Assembly (NCBI RefSeq): GCF_027887165.1
Contig: NC_077232.1
Coordinates: 1 to 64,000, forward strand
Origin: Monodelphis domestica
Taxonomy: Eukaryota > Chordata > Mammalia > Didelphimorphia > Didelphidae
Length of the DNA: 64,000 nt
Reading direction: 5' to 3'
Both the position numbers and the translations under genes were made by a program. Below, piece after piece: positions 1 to 11,779 of this stretch. Each line of letters opens with the position of its first letter. Positions within the stretch are counted from its first letter, which is position 1. A model generated the notes under the pieces. That model was not told where the DNA came from, searched no databases, and worked only from the letters and a program-made list of their open reading frames with translations.

Positions 1-479
1 GCAAGTTGGGCTAGAGTACCCCATTTGCACATAGCATCCAGGTTGACAAACCAAATATAAGGCTCAGATATAAGGAAAAATGGGTCTGAACACAGAGAAA
101 GAGCGAAAAGAATAGTTGAGATCCCTGAGTTAGCCCTTTAGGGATCAGACTACAAGCCTGGGAGAAGTCACCTACATTTAAGCAATTTGACAAGAGAAGT
201 TCTAGAAAATACTATTTTTGAAAGAGGAATAGGATACTGTGAAGATGGGATTAACTCTCCCCTTGCCCACTTTTTTACTTAATCACCAGAAGCATCTACA
301 CCCCACTTTATCCTTAAGTGGGGAGAAGTATGTAACCACGTGTGCTAAAGTTGGTGACAAATCAGAAACAACTGAATGCCCCCTGGGCAGTCCTAAAAAA
401 ATTTATAGACTATAGTTGGTCCATGTAAAGTAGAGGAAGGCACAGTAAGTGACGCAAAGAAGCGTCTTTAAAAGCAGTT
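1..479. other. Unassigned sequence at left edge, part LTR C-like
   Basis: No gene is visible. From about 290 to 400 the text resembles the upstream part of LTR family C (a 'ccttaagtggg' stretch, then 'gacaaatcagaaacaactga' and a 'ccctgggcagtcct' stretch), so an LTR fragment probably precedes the provirus that follows. The first 280 bases are not recognised. Confidence 0.35.
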
Positions 480-1229
480 GTAATGAGATAATCTCCTGGA
501 CACTCCTCTAGACAACACAGATTTAACTTTATTCACTGATGGTTTTTCTTTTATGAGGGATGATATACGTTACTCTGGAGCTGCAGTAGTCACAGAATTT
601 GCCACTGTGTGGTCAGCTTCATTGCCCTCAATATAAGCACTTAAGGTGCAGAATTTACAGCTTTAAAACATGCCTGTATAATTGCCAGAGACAAAAAGGC
701 AACAATTTACACAGCTTCCAGGTATGCATTTGGAATTTGTCATGCAGTGGGTATGTTATGGCTTCAGAGAGGATTTTTAACCTCAGCTAGAAAATCTATA
801 GCAAACGCAGAAATTATTAATCAAGTTCTTCCTGCTTTCCAGCTACCCAAAGCCCTGGCCATAGTTCATTGCTCTGCCTATATAGGTGGAACTGACCCTG
901 TCTCTAAGGGGGGAAATGGAGCACACACCACTACAAAGCTAGTGGCCATAGAAGGACTTGAATTAATTTTAATTTTGACAACAAATAATGAATTAGATTA
1001 GCCACTTTCCTATAATGAAAAGTAAGTAGAAAATGGAAACAAAAATTTAAGGCTAAACTGATAAATGAAGTATGGGTGTCCACTGAAGGAAAACCCCTGC
1101 TCCCTAAAAGTTGTTATCACCAAATTTGCCAATCTATTCATAAAAATGGTCACTTTGATACCCAGGGAATTGTGGACTTGTTAAAAGAGTGTGGATAGCT
1201 CCTGACATAACTACCATAGGCTCTAAAGG

Positions 1230-1718
1230 GTGTACAGCCTGGTCTACTTGCCAACATATAACCAGCACTCTTTTCATGGCAAAGCATTTCATAGGCATCC
1301 TCTGGCTTACACACCTTTTGAATACCTGAGAATAGATTTTATCACTATGCCTCAAGCTGGACATTACAAATTTTGTCTAGTCATAGTGGATCAACTGGCC
1401 AGATGGCCAGAAGTATTTTCTACTGCCCGAGCCACAGTGGTTTTTGTGGCCAAGGTACTCTTAAAAGAGATTATTCCTTGCTTTGGCCTACCTGCACATA
1501 TTGATTCAGACAGGGGAAGTCATTTTATCAATTCAGTTTTATGTCAGGTATATTCTTGTTTGGGGATAACTCCCAAATTCCATGTACCATATCATCCTCA
1601 GATCTCAGACCAAGTTGAAACAATGAACAGAGAGCTTAAAACTATGATTGGCAAGCTATGCATTGAAACACATCTAAAATGGCCTGAAGTTCTTCCTCTA
1701 GCTTTATTTTATATCTGA
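1230..1718 (+). pseudogene. ERV-1 integrase core (fossil)
   Basis: This 162-codon stretch reads as a retroviral integrase catalytic core. It has the first acidic residue in 'LRIDF', the second in 'IDSDRGSHF' and the glutamate in 'SDQVETMNREL', in the spacing known for D,D-35-E integrases. Integrase joins viral DNA to host DNA. The best match in general pattern is the gammaretroviral type. It is an isolated remnant in a broken provirus and is not expected to be expressed. Confidence 0.85.
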
Positions 1719-2970
1719 GGCAGGCCTAGAGAAGATCTACACCTCACCATTTCAGATGCTTTTTGGATATCCCCCTATACAGGTGAAGCTTTTTTCTCCT
1801 GCATATACATCACTATTGGGGGTGGGGGTGGGGGATACTTCTATTGTTTCCTATATACGGGAATTGCAGAACAAGTTGCATGAACTACTGTAGTACAAGC
1901 AGGACCTATAGACTTTTCACTTCATGACCTGAACTTGAGACAAGGTATACATAAAGAACTTCCATTGTTCTAGAGCTACTCAGTCTTCCTGGGAAGGTCT
2001 GTTTCAAGTACTGTTAATCATTCCAATAGCTATAAAAATTGGAGAAAGGGACTCTTAGATTGCTCACAGGTAAAGAGAGCACCTTCTATTGAAACTGATT
2101 GACTGTATTCTGACACATGCACTGGAGATAATAGTTCATAGACAAGTGGACACTGTTTTTAGGAACACAATGAATTCCTGAATTTTTATTTTATTATTGC
2201 TTTTATTTTTATTTTGTGTTGAGGGGATTTATTTCCCCTCCTCCTCAGTGGCTGACCGGTTCATCAACATTCTTCACGTGCCAGAGTTGTGTCCGTGAAT
2301 GTCCATGAACATCTGTGAATGTCAATAAAAGAGAGTGAGCAGAGCCCACCCGGGCCCTTTTGGCACAGACACTTGGCTGGAGGAGGGACATGAGGGAGAT
2401 AGAGATTTAGGAGTGTAAGGGGTAAAATCAGGGACTGCTGACTGAATATATTATTTTAGTGGTCACCAGGCATTTAAATTCAATCCCAATAAAACACTCA
2501 AGTCAGTTTGAGATGTTTATGGTGGTTTAATTACAATAGAGGGAAGAAATTAAGAAGAGAGAGAGGAAAGGGAATTGGAGTGCTCTGGCAAGCTAGATAG
2601 GAGTTCAGAAGCTTAGGCCAAGGGACCTTCTAAATATAGCTCGACTTCCAGCCACGAGGCCTCCTCCAAGTTGAGGGGTCTCCTCAGAGGATAGTTTCCT
2701 TCAGGAGGTAAAGGAAAAGAGGAATCAGCCTAGCCATTCACCAAGGATGCTAAGAATGCCACCATGAGCTCCCAATGCCAAACCGTGACAGACCAATGTC
2801 GCCAAGCAAGCCCATCGTCTCTGAAAGAGCCCCAGAGAGAGAGGAAGTGATGGGAAATATATAGACAGTTCTTTACATCACTTCCTGTGTCTCATATGTA
2901 CCAGTGATAGCTTAAGCTTGGCTTAGGACAACCCTGGGGGGGGGGGGGTCTGTCAGTTGTTTCTGATTTG

Positions 2971-3912
2971 TGTAAACCTTAAAATTTCTTAGACTTATGA
3001 ATGTTGGAAATTTCCCCATTGGGAAATTTCATACTTGAAAAATTTCCTACTGATAGTAAGAACTCTATTGGAATGTGAAACTCCATGGCATGGGAGGATC
3101 CTTCTCCTCCCTACTTAAGACTACTTTAGGACCTAAACCTTTTGCTAAACAATGGAAAAGGGTTTTGACCTATGGTTAAGCATAGAACAGGAAGTTCTTT
3201 GAGTCATGATTGATTTTAGAATTGATACAATAGAGATACTTGGAATGACAGAACCAGGTCTTGGAAAATACAATCTCCACCCTACTTAGAGTAACAGGAT
3301 TTAGGAAGGGCTGCAGCAAAGATCAAGATTTAATTATTTGAGAATATGACCTTCAACAGACATGTGCAAAGCCACAGACCTCTGGGCGGTCCTGGGTTAA
3401 GCTAGAGCCACCATTGGCGCAGGGAAGACATGGACAGTGATTGGTAGATGTGAGAACTGAGGGGAGGGAACTTAGATGGTTTCCTTAAAGATAGAGGGGT
3501 CTGAGAACAGGAGGAGGTTTTGCTCTGAGCGAGGTGGCTCTGAAGGAGGACTGAGGAGGTTGCTCTGTTGGAGGACCAGGAGAGAAGGCTGGCTCTGAAG
3601 GAGGAGAATTCTCTGGAAACATTTCTTGAAAGGAGGCTCTCTTGAAGGTGGAGCCTGAGGTTGGCATGAGAAGCCTTACCTAGAGAGATCTTGGGTGAGT
3701 GATAAAACCAACTTACTGATTTATTCATTCTTATTCCTTTCTTACTTTCTCTCCTTTTCTATTGATTAATCAGTGTATTATAAATTAAATTTCTCTATAA
3801 AACCCAGTTGGCTTGGGCATATTCATAAATTGGGAATATATTCCCTGGCAACCATCTTATATTTATATAAAACCAAGACACAGTAGAAAACATATTTCAG
3901 TGGTCATAATTG

Positions 3913-3965
<53 letters not shown>

Positions 3966-4111
3966 TAGATATAGATATAGATATAGATATATAGATAGAT
4001 ATAGATATAGATATATTTCCCTTGCTCCCAAACATTTTAATTATCACAGTTTATGGCTCCCACTCGCTTATCTACAACTATTTAACACTCAAAACTATTT
4101 TAAATCTAACA
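2971..4111 (+). mobile_element. LTR B, solo, inserted in LTR C
   Basis: The element begins TGTAAACCTT and ends TCTAACA, flanked by the direct repeat TTTG at 2967-2970 and 4112-4115. It matches LTRs at 40499 (same strand) and at 21411 and 54913 (opposite strand). A TATAAAACCC-type stretch and a long GATA microsatellite lie near its 3' end. It is the youngest of the three LTRs in this nest. Confidence 0.85.
3913..4014. repeat. (GATA)n microsatellite inside LTR B
   Basis: About 100 bases of GATA/GATATA repeats grew within the 3' part of LTR B. The repeat is absent from the other LTR B copies in the window, so it expanded after insertion. Confidence 0.95.
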
Positions 4112-4530
4112 TTTGTCACTTGCTAGCACATGTCGGTCATAGGCCATCCTCCTCACAGTTAATCCTTAAGTGGGGGTGTATACATTCCTTGGTTGCTAAA
4201 ATTCTAAAGACTAAGCAGGGTGGAGTAAAACTAAAATTAACAGGAGGATGGCTGCATGTGATCAGATTTTAGAGTAAGGAAAATACTTCAAATGTATGTT
4301 TATCTACCTTTTCTATCTCAAGTGATTATTAATAAACTTTATGAAAAATAATAACTGGTAGTATATATTAATTATAAATATAACAATTTATAATAAAATA
4401 ATTGACTTTTCCTTTTCTTATTTCTTGTACTTAAAGTACATAAAATAAATATTAATCTTTTTTTATTTTGCAGTAATATAAGTTTTATATATATACTCTA
4501 ATATTAATGCATATGTGGCCCTTTGGCTGC

Positions 4531-5100
4531 TGGTGGAGCAAACATTTGTTTTAAAGAACAAACAGGAGCAGAAGGAAAAGTCAGGATTTGTAGGGAGGAA
4601 AAGAGCTATGGGATCCACTTGAAATCCTTCCCCCTCCTGTTCCTCAGGAATTAGCAGCTCCTGCTACTCCACAAGCACTCCTACCTGAGGAAAATGGTAG
4701 ACTGGTGATCACCAAGGGGGCTTTTTCCATTGAAAGCAAGACTGTTCTCCTGGTTGTGGATAATTTGCTCAGTTCCAGCTCCCTTGCCAAGAAGTGGGCA
4801 ACAGTTGCCAGGCATCTCCTCTTGGAGGGTGGGGGATGAGCTCAACCAACACTCTTGCACAAGCTTGTCCTGGCTTAATAGTGAGGCTCCTCACATTCAC
4901 AGGCCTTGACATCTCCTTGCACTTCCAATTGGGGAAAGGCGGATGAAGGCCTCTGGGGAAGTCTGTGCTTTTCAGCATGCCCTGAGCTCCAGCCCTCCTT
5001 CACAGAAACCTGAGGACCACAGTTTACCAGACTGAGTGACAAGGCCAAGCACTCCCCTCATTAGTCTCCATGACATAGTGATCATGTCTTTGCTCTCTCT
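4531..5100. other. Unique sequence, no feature seen
   Basis: No gene, RNA or clear repeat is visible. The short open frames on both strands have no recognisable protein pattern. Confidence 0.5.
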
Positions 5101-5104
5101 CAGC

Positions 5105-6241
5105 ACATGGGCACACACATGCACACACAGCTTCTATCCCTGTTCATACACATACACACACACAGCTTCTCCTCCTACTCACACACACACACATAGCTTC
5201 TCCTCCTACTCACACACACACACAGAGCTTCTCCTACACACACATACACACACACACACAGTTTCTCCTCCTGCTCACACACACACACAGAGCTTCTCCT
5301 CCTACACACACACATACAGAGTTTCTCCTCCTGTTCACACACACACACAGAGCTTCTCCTCCTACACACACACACACACAGAGTTTCTTCTCCTGCTCAC
5401 ACACACACACATACACACACACAGAGAGCTTCTCCTCCTACACACACACACAGTTTCTCCTCCTACACAAACACACACATACACAGCTTCTCCTCCTACT
5501 CACACACACACACACAGCTTCTCCTCCTATTCACACACACACACAGCTTCTCCTCCTATTCACACACACAGAGTTTCTCCTCCTGTTCACACACACACAC
5601 ATAGCTTCTCCTCCTATTCACACACACAGAGAGCTTCTCCTCCTACACATACACAGAGCTTCTCCTCCTACACACACACACATACACACACACAGAGAGC
5701 TTCTCCTCCTACACACACACACAGTTTCTCCTCCTACACAAACACACACATACACAGCTTCTCCTCCTACTCACACACACACACACAGCTTCTCCTCCTA
5801 TTCACACACACAGAGAGCTTCTCCTCCTACACACACACACAGTTTCTCCTCCTACACAAACACACACATACACAGCTTCTCCTCCTACTCACACACACAC
5901 ACACAGCTTCTCCTCCTATTCACACACACACACAGCTTCTCCTCCTATTCACACACACAGAGTTTCTCCTCCTGTTCACACACACACACACAGCTTCTCC
6001 TCCTATTCACACACACAGAGAGCTTCTCCTCCTACACATACACAGAGCTTTTCCTCCTACTCACACACACACACAGAGCTTCTCCTACACACACAGAGAG
6101 TTTCTCCTCCTACACACAGACACACAGCTTCTCCTCCTATTCACACACACACACACTCAGAGCTTCTCCTCCTACACACACACACACACACACACAGCTT
6201 CTCCTCCTATTCACACACACACACACTCAGAGTTTCTCCTC

Positions 6242-6277
<36 letters not shown>

Positions 6278-6290
6278 CTTCTCCCCCACC
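5105..6290. repeat. Composite (CA)n / TTCTCCTCCT minisatellite
   Basis: About 35 units alternate a (CA)n or (CA)nGA run of 10-30 bases with a polypyrimidine spacer of the type GCTTCTCCTCCTAC. The units vary in small ways (GCTTC or GTTTC; TACTC, TATTC, TGCTC or TGTTC). Groups of units are repeated together, for example near 5420-5540, 5694-5810 and 5812-5936, so there is higher-order structure. The unit contains no stop codon in several frames, which explains the long open frame across it. It is not a gene. Confidence 0.95.
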
Positions 6291-6500
6291 CCTACCCCTA
6301 CTCTCTATTCTTTTGGCCAAGCAGGAAAAGGTCTGGCAAAACCCCTTCACCCATGAGTGTGATCTGGACAGGCCTGCAGCAGAGCCCTGAAGTCTTCCCC
6401 AGTTCTGGGCCTTTACTGTGCTGCCATCAGAGCAGAAATGGGCCTCCTGGAGCTGCTCGTATCCTTCCACCACAGGTCACCCAGGTCTTTCGGAATCCCT
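6291..6500. other. Unique sequence right of minisatellite
   Basis: No gene or known repeat is recognised. The frame that is open through the minisatellite runs on into this stretch without any conserved pattern. Confidence 0.4.
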
Positions 6501-6960
6501 CCCCTTTACCATTTCTAAAGTCAAGTCAATCAGCATCTCTGGAGGGGCTGCTCTGGACCAGACACTATTTAAAACTTCCATGGATACCAAGGAAGGGAAT
6601 GGCAGAGTCTGCCCTCCTCCTAGGAACTCACAGTCTAATGGGGGAGGCAATATGTCTGGGGTGGTGTCCAAACAAGCTGTGTGCAATATAGAAAGGTGGA
6701 ACCTGACACCTTGTTCAGGAGGCAAGAGACATCGGCTGAGACTTGAAGAAAGCCAGGAGGCCAGGGGGTCAGGCAGAGCATGTGAGGCAGCCATTAGAAA
6801 GGCCCAAGGTCAGGACATGGAAGGTCAGGCAGGAAGCCGGGGTCCTGGGGTCACAGAAAAGGGGGCCAGGAAGGTGGAGGACTGGAAAGGGCCTTGGGGA
6901 TGGTTCCATGTGGCATGGGCACTGAAGCCCCAAACTATAGAAGTGTTTCAGGCAAACTAC
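6500..6960 (+). repeat. Old dispersed repeat (marsupial SINE/LINE-derived, uncertain class)
   Basis: Phrases such as 'aactcacagtctaatggggg', 'caaacaagctgtgtgcaata' and 'gagacttgaagaaagccagg' in this order resemble a common old marsupial repeat that I recall as MAR1/RTE-derived. The copy is diverged and its ends are unclear. The class name is from memory and is not proven here. Confidence 0.45.
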
Positions 6961-6999
6961 AAGCTGGACAATTCCTTTGCTCCTTCCTATCCTTGTGCC

Positions 7000-8658
7000 T
7001 CCTAACCCCAGAACAGCTGAGAACTCTGAGAAGAGCCTGAAAGGATTCTCCTCCTTGGATCATCCTTTAGATTTGAGAAGGACAGAGATACACCTCCAGG
7101 CTACGCCGTGATACCACCAGGTTGTGTCTAAGACATCTCCCTGTCATGTGCCCTCAACTATGAGGGTCACCCCTTAAGGCTTCAGGCAAACCTCCCCCCT
7201 GCCCATGCCTCGCTGCATAGCACTCTGGAGTCACGTCCTCAGAATGGTACAAAGTCATGTCTTCACTGTCTAAAGAGTATAAAGACCCCAGAAATCATGT
7301 CATCTCCATGTTGTTCCCCTAGGAGGCAGTGTCCTGGCTTACTTTATAAGCTAAAAAATCTCCCTTTTTTTTCTTTTCAAGCTAAGTTTCAAAGTCTTGC
7401 ATCCTTGCAAAAGGTACCCTTCCCAAACCCCGGGGGTTCACCCCAAGTCCCCCACAACAAATGTACCTACTGTGTGCCAGACACCTTACACCTGTGTCTT
7501 TGATGTATAATTCCTTTATGTAGATATAATTTATATACTTCTAAATATATAAATAAATAAAAGAAACTAAATACTATTGCAGGAATTGGCAAGGCCCTCC
7601 TAGCTTCAGCCTGAATAAGACAGCCCAGGATGCACCAGGCAGGTAGGCTGCCATTTTGTGAACTCTGGAAGTCCAACTCTACATCTTTGGTAGAGGATGG
7701 ACAGCACCAGGGTCCTTCGGTTCCACAGATGTCTCATATCTGTGCTGGCAAGGTGTGTCTATATGTTTGTAACTCTCCTACTGAGCTACCCTACCCAGAG
7801 AGTCAAAGCAGTTCCTAGTAAGATGAAATAGGGGCCTTCAGCAGAAAATGTGCAGAAATGGGGCCTTTTCCCCCCAAAAGGTAAGCTCCAAGTGTTCAAA
7901 GGCCTCTAGCCGATCTATTGGAGCCAGACCCAAGAAACCCATCCCTTCTCTCTATAGTTCATTAGCATTAGTGCTAGTACTTCCCTGGTCAGAGAGAAGA
8001 GGGCCAGAGAGGAATGAGTTTCTGGAATGCCTGGGAATTTCTTTTGAATAGACAGGAGGGAGACATTGGCTACTTGTCCCAGAGGGATCAGGCTCGAATC
8101 CAAAGAATTCAGACTCAGAGCCCTTGTTCTGCCGTGGCCCTGCTAGGAAATCCCGGAGGAGAAATCCTACAAAGCCAGCCAGCTTGGCCCTCATCTCAGG
8201 AGTTGTTTGGCTGGAACAGCAGCTCACAAGACAACCTAAGAGTACCTGCACCTTCATGCAGAGGAAATCCCCAGACCTGACCCCTTCACAAATATGTTCC
8301 TTCTCTTCTGTCTCTACATGGAGGCCCTCCAGAGCCCTCCAATTCTCCCTCCCCCTCCTGGGAACATCTAAGCTCGACCTTCCCCCTCTGAATAGGCACC
8401 CTCTGACATGCCTTTCCTCCTAAAAAATGTATTTCTTTTCCAAGATTCATTGGGCCGGTCAGACAGGCCTCCCAGGACAGCTAGCTGTGCAGAAACAAAG
8501 AGAGGGGCATGGAGTGGGATGCAGAAGCCTACAAGTTTCAGGGGACCAATGAAGGAAACCTGTCTGGCCAGAGAAGACCACCCCGATGAGCACTCAGCAG
8601 AATTCCACCCTTCTGAGATCTGCGTATCTACCATAAACAACTTCTTCCACCTTCCCCC
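7000..8658. other. Unique intergenic sequence
   Basis: No supported gene or RNA. The stretch is moderately GC-rich with short open frames on both strands that look random. An AT-rich patch at 7508-7570 contains AATAAATAAA but has no gene upstream of it. Confidence 0.5.
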
Positions 8659-9360
8659 TGTGAAGGTTGGATTTCACCATCTCCTGATCTGTAACCATGA
8701 AGATGCTTAGTCTAACAACATCAGGGACGTCTGGGAAACTTGGCATTACTCCACCCTACTTTGTCTACAAAATCGGGAATGTCTGTGACCCTGCTGGAGG
8801 ATTGAGTGTTTAGAAAGATGGCCCTTGATAGAGAAATGGACAAATCAGAAACAGCTGACAGACCCCTGGGATGTCCTAGGTCAAGCTTAGGCTATGATTG
8901 GTGCAGAGGAGACGCAGGAAAGGGAGGTAGAGTCATCCAGGGTTTTTTCCACGGGGCTTCCTCTCAGCTGTCTCTTTCCCCGGAGAGGCAGCTCTGGCTG
9001 ACAGCGGGCTAAGTGTTCCGACATCATGGCATGGCAGCTAGTTGTCTGGGTTTGGTGGTGAGTTTGCCCTTGAGCTAATTCAGGTTCAGGCATCATGGTT
9101 GAGCCCTCTTGGAGTTCAGGCTGATTCCTTCCTCCTTTACTCTCCAAAACCTTACCTTCTAGAGCCTCTAATCTTCCCCCTGGCACAAGCCAGGCAGGAG
9201 AAATCCTACACCCTTTCCTTCTCCCTTCTTCTTAATTTCTTTCCACTATGTTAATTAAGTCACCATAAATTTCCAGCGGTCTTGGGTATTTTATTAGGGA
9301 AATCCCATGGCGACAAATAACTAATAGAGTTCAGGTCACAACGCTAAAATGATCCTTACA
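8659..9360 (+). mobile_element. Solo LTR, family C
   Basis: The element begins TGTGAAGG and ends CCTTACA, about 700 bases in all. Flanks are CCCC at 8655-8658 and CACC at 9361-9364, which is an imperfect 4-bp duplication. The body shares 'cagaaacagctgacagaccc' and 'cagctctggctgacagc' with the LTR at 17631. No internal viral sequence adjoins it. Confidence 0.75.
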
Positions 9361-10490
9361 CACCCCACCCCTGGTCACCTGCCCTTGCCACTCACAATAT
9401 CATCCTCAGGCTGCCTGCACCTGCTCCCCCCCCCCCCCCCCCGCAAGTTACCTATCCTTGTGGACACGCACCAACCTCAAGCCCTTCCCCAAGTCCCAGA
9501 AGTCACCACCTCCAGCCATTGCCACCCCCAAAGTCACCTCTATGGCCCCCTCAGCCCTCCCAGAAAACTCTGCTTTCTGTCACTTTAGGCAGGCAGCCTC
9601 CCACTGGGGAGCCCCACTGAGTCCCCCCATCTGCGCCTCAGGCACTTTTCTGGTCTGTGTCCAGAGTACAGCGGCATTTGGCTCGGCCTGCTCGCTGCTG
9701 GTTTGTCTGCCATTTTTTACAAGATGAAAACTTAATAGCTGTGGCCAAAAGCAGACAGACAGGGGAAAGCTGACACCTTCACCCCCATCCACACAGAAGC
9801 AAAGAAAGTACCGAAGAAAGCCCAGAGCTTTGGCACCACCTTGCAGGCAGCCGGAGGACCGACCCTCTCTGGCTCTTGGCTTCCAGATTGCTTCCCTTTC
9901 CCTGTCTCTTCCCTGTTCCCCGTTTCCCTCCTGGGTCCCTCTTTCTGCCACTCCTCCCCTCTCCTCCTCTTCTCCCCCTTTCTCTCCCCTGTCTAGTTGC
10001 ACAGTCGTGGTCAGCATGTGATTTCATTCGGCATCACCTGAATAGAGGTCTTTGCAGACAGTCTGCTCAGCTGCATCCTTGTCCTTCCGCCGCATGCACA
10101 ACTACGCTGCAGTGCCCGCGGACACACTTGTTGTTTCCCATTGGCTCTGCTTGCTTTGCTCCTGTCAGTAGAGCAGCTACGCCAGGCCCTGGTCCTCTCC
10201 TCTGCCCTTTTCTGAGCTGGGGAAGCAAACAGACGAGCAATGGAGTCTCCTCCGCTTTGAAGGGCGACTTCCCATTGAATATTGTTTCGATTCAGTTCCT
10301 ATATCTCCCCCGTTAGAAAGGGGAGGCAGTCCCAGGGTCCAATCGCAGCCTTCTTCTAAGTTCCCCGACCACGGGGGGGCCTGTTTGCCATGAACTTCTT
10401 CCTCTCCCTCACCTCTCTCTCTCTCCAGTCCCTGCCCGTCTCTTTTATGGCCCTCACAGACTCTCACAGGCAAACCCTCGGGACAATATT
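9361..10490. other. Unique sequence with poly(C) tract
   Basis: A run of about 18 C lies at 9426-9443 and pyrimidine-rich sequence at 9890-9995. No gene is seen; the open frames across the pyrimidine tract are compositional. Confidence 0.5.
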
Positions 10491-10494
10491 ATGA

Positions 10495-10615
10495 TAAGAG
10501 ACAACATGATCTTGGGATCCCTGAGTCTCAGTTTCCCCATCTGTAAAATGAAGGCACAAGATTGAACCCCTGAAGTCCCCTCCAGCTCTTGATCTAGGAT
10601 CCCTTCAATTTTGGA
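10495..10615 (+). repeat. MIR-like CORE-SINE fragment
   Basis: The stretch 'ctcagtttccccatctgtaa' followed by a 'ccagctcttgatctaggatc' tail is typical of old MIR-type CORE-SINEs. Confidence 0.7.
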
Positions 10616-10744
10616 ATTTTGGAATGTGGAATGGGCCCTATTTTGCTCTCTGTGTCTCCCCTGGGGGCTGGAGCTGGGAGCCAGAAAGGTGGTGCTGATG
10701 GAGAGGAAGACAGAGAAATGGACTTGGAATGGAGAGGAGTTGGG

Positions 10745-10845
10745 CTCCAAACCTACCAGGACATTTCACAGCTGTGTGACCCTGAGTAAGTCCCTTACCT
10801 TTTCTGAACCTCAGTTTCCTTGTCTGTAGAATGGAAAGAATGTTT
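10745..10845 (+). repeat. MIR CORE-SINE fragment
   Basis: The stretch 'cagctgtgtgaccctgagta' followed by 'cctcagtttccttgtctgta' is the conserved MIR/CORE segment. Confidence 0.85.
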
Positions 10846-11649
10846 GCCAGCAGCTGGGAAGAAGACCTAAAGGCATTCATCGCGCCACTCTCCACCATGT
10901 CTGCAGCAGTGGGAAACCCCAGCACAAATGTCTCAGTGCGCGGCTCCTCCCAGCATTGGCTGTCTTGGCTTTGCTCGGGGCCCTTCTGAGATGCATAACA
11001 AGACTTAGAAAGTTTGCCTCCGTCCCATCCCTTGGATTAGCAGGAAGTTTGCCCATCAGTTATTTCTGCGAGGTTGTCCACACCGTGGACCGTGGTGTGC
11101 CCCAGCCCCAGCCCGGCCACTGGAGAACACTGGCTGCCTCTCACTCGGAATGTTACCACGGAAGCCCGAGTCTAGAGCTCAGAGCAGGCTGAGAAGGCAG
11201 TCGGCCCCCCTCCCCACTAGGGAACTGGGCCACCCCAGGGAAGGAATCTGTCCAAGACCCGTCCAGTCAAACGCAGGCCCAGGACTCTGGCTAGTGCACA
11301 AAGCTGTCAGGATTTGGTGTTCCAAGTACCCATGTGGAAGGGGGGAAGGAGGAGCCCGCTCAGCCAAGCCCAATGGGAGCCCCTCCCAAAGCCCTGCCTC
11401 CCCCTCTCCAGCTTTCCCCCAGGAGAAGGGGGGGGGAGACTTCCCAGCCCCCACGAAGGGGCGCCTCTCCTGCAGCTCCAGCCTGCTCTTCCCAGGAGGC
11501 CCCTGGGGATCTTGGCCAATGAGCTCCCCCCTCACAAGCATATTCCCCCGACGAGCCCCAGGTGGGCAGAGGAAAGTGGCTGCTCCCTGGACCGCTGAGG
11601 GGGCTCCCAAGTCTTCTGCCTTAGAATGGCTGCTGAATCCGGGGGAGCC

Positions 11650-11755
11650 GCAGTAAGGGGTTAAGTGACTTGCCCAGGGTCACACAGCTAGGAATCTCTG
11701 AGGCCAGATCGGAAGCCAGGCTCTCTAGCCACTGAGCCAGCCCCGGCACCCCCCG
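11650..11755 (-). repeat. CORE-SINE fragment, antisense
   Basis: The stretch 'gtgacttgcccagggtcaca' and the 'ctctagccactgagcc' segment are the reverse complement of the CORE-SINEs found at 61409 and 57517. It is degenerate and truncated. Confidence 0.75.
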
Positions 11756-11779
11756 AAGCCCAGCAGGAGATCAAGGCCC

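Larger units (their letters stand above)
2414..4242 (-). mobile_element. LTR C, solo, inserted in LTR E
   Basis: The ends are TG and CA, and the 4-bp direct repeat GGAG lies at 2410-2413 and 4243-4246. A 4-bp duplication fits class I (gammaretroviral) integration. The body matches the LTRs at 56548, 62242, 17631, 8659 and 45237. The U5-like end lies at the low-coordinate side, so the element is on the minus strand. It is interrupted by LTR B. Confidence 0.8.
2217..4394 (+). mobile_element. LTR E, solo-like, inside ERV-1 (outer shell of nest)
   Basis: The LTR starts with TGTTGAGGGG and contains an AATAAA signal near 2322. After the nested LTR C it continues with a TAATAAACTTTATGAA stretch near 4330 that matches the end of the LTR at 48319-48634. 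ERV-1 internal sequence lies on both sides, so this looks like a solo LTR inserted into an older provirus. The right edge is approximate. Confidence 0.6.
480..4530 (+). mobile_element. ERV-1: broken gammaretrovirus-like provirus, pol 3' half
   Basis: This is a retroviral fossil of class I (gammaretrovirus-like). Plus-strand sequence shows an RNase H domain at about 500-995 (a start resembling FTDG, and later a stretch resembling HCSAxxGGTDPVSKG). An integrase core follows at about 1130-1760, with readable 'RIDFITMPQAGHYKF', 'DSDRGSHF' and 'YHPQISDQVET' stretches. Noncoding 3' sequence follows to about 2216 and resumes at about 4395-4530 after a nested LTR; it matches the plus-strand fossil at 43.7-44.1 kb. 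No envelope or 5' part is seen. The copy is old and broken with several breaks. Confidence 0.85.

Noticed and set aside
5105-6290. CRISPR-like array
   Set aside because: Regular spacing is due to a (CA)n composite minisatellite in vertebrate DNA; there are no unique spacers.
5036-6691. 551-codon open frame as a protein-coding gene
   Set aside because: It is made by the stop-free tandem repeat; similar frames exist on the other strand, and the part past the array has no conserved pattern.
9580-10017. Minus-strand 145-codon Arg/Glu-rich open frame
   Set aside because: It lies on the complement of a pyrimidine-rich tract and shows no domain.
11150-11656. 168-codon plus-strand frame in GC-rich DNA
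   Set aside because: Overlapping frames of similar length occur on both strands; there are no splice-site or domain clues.
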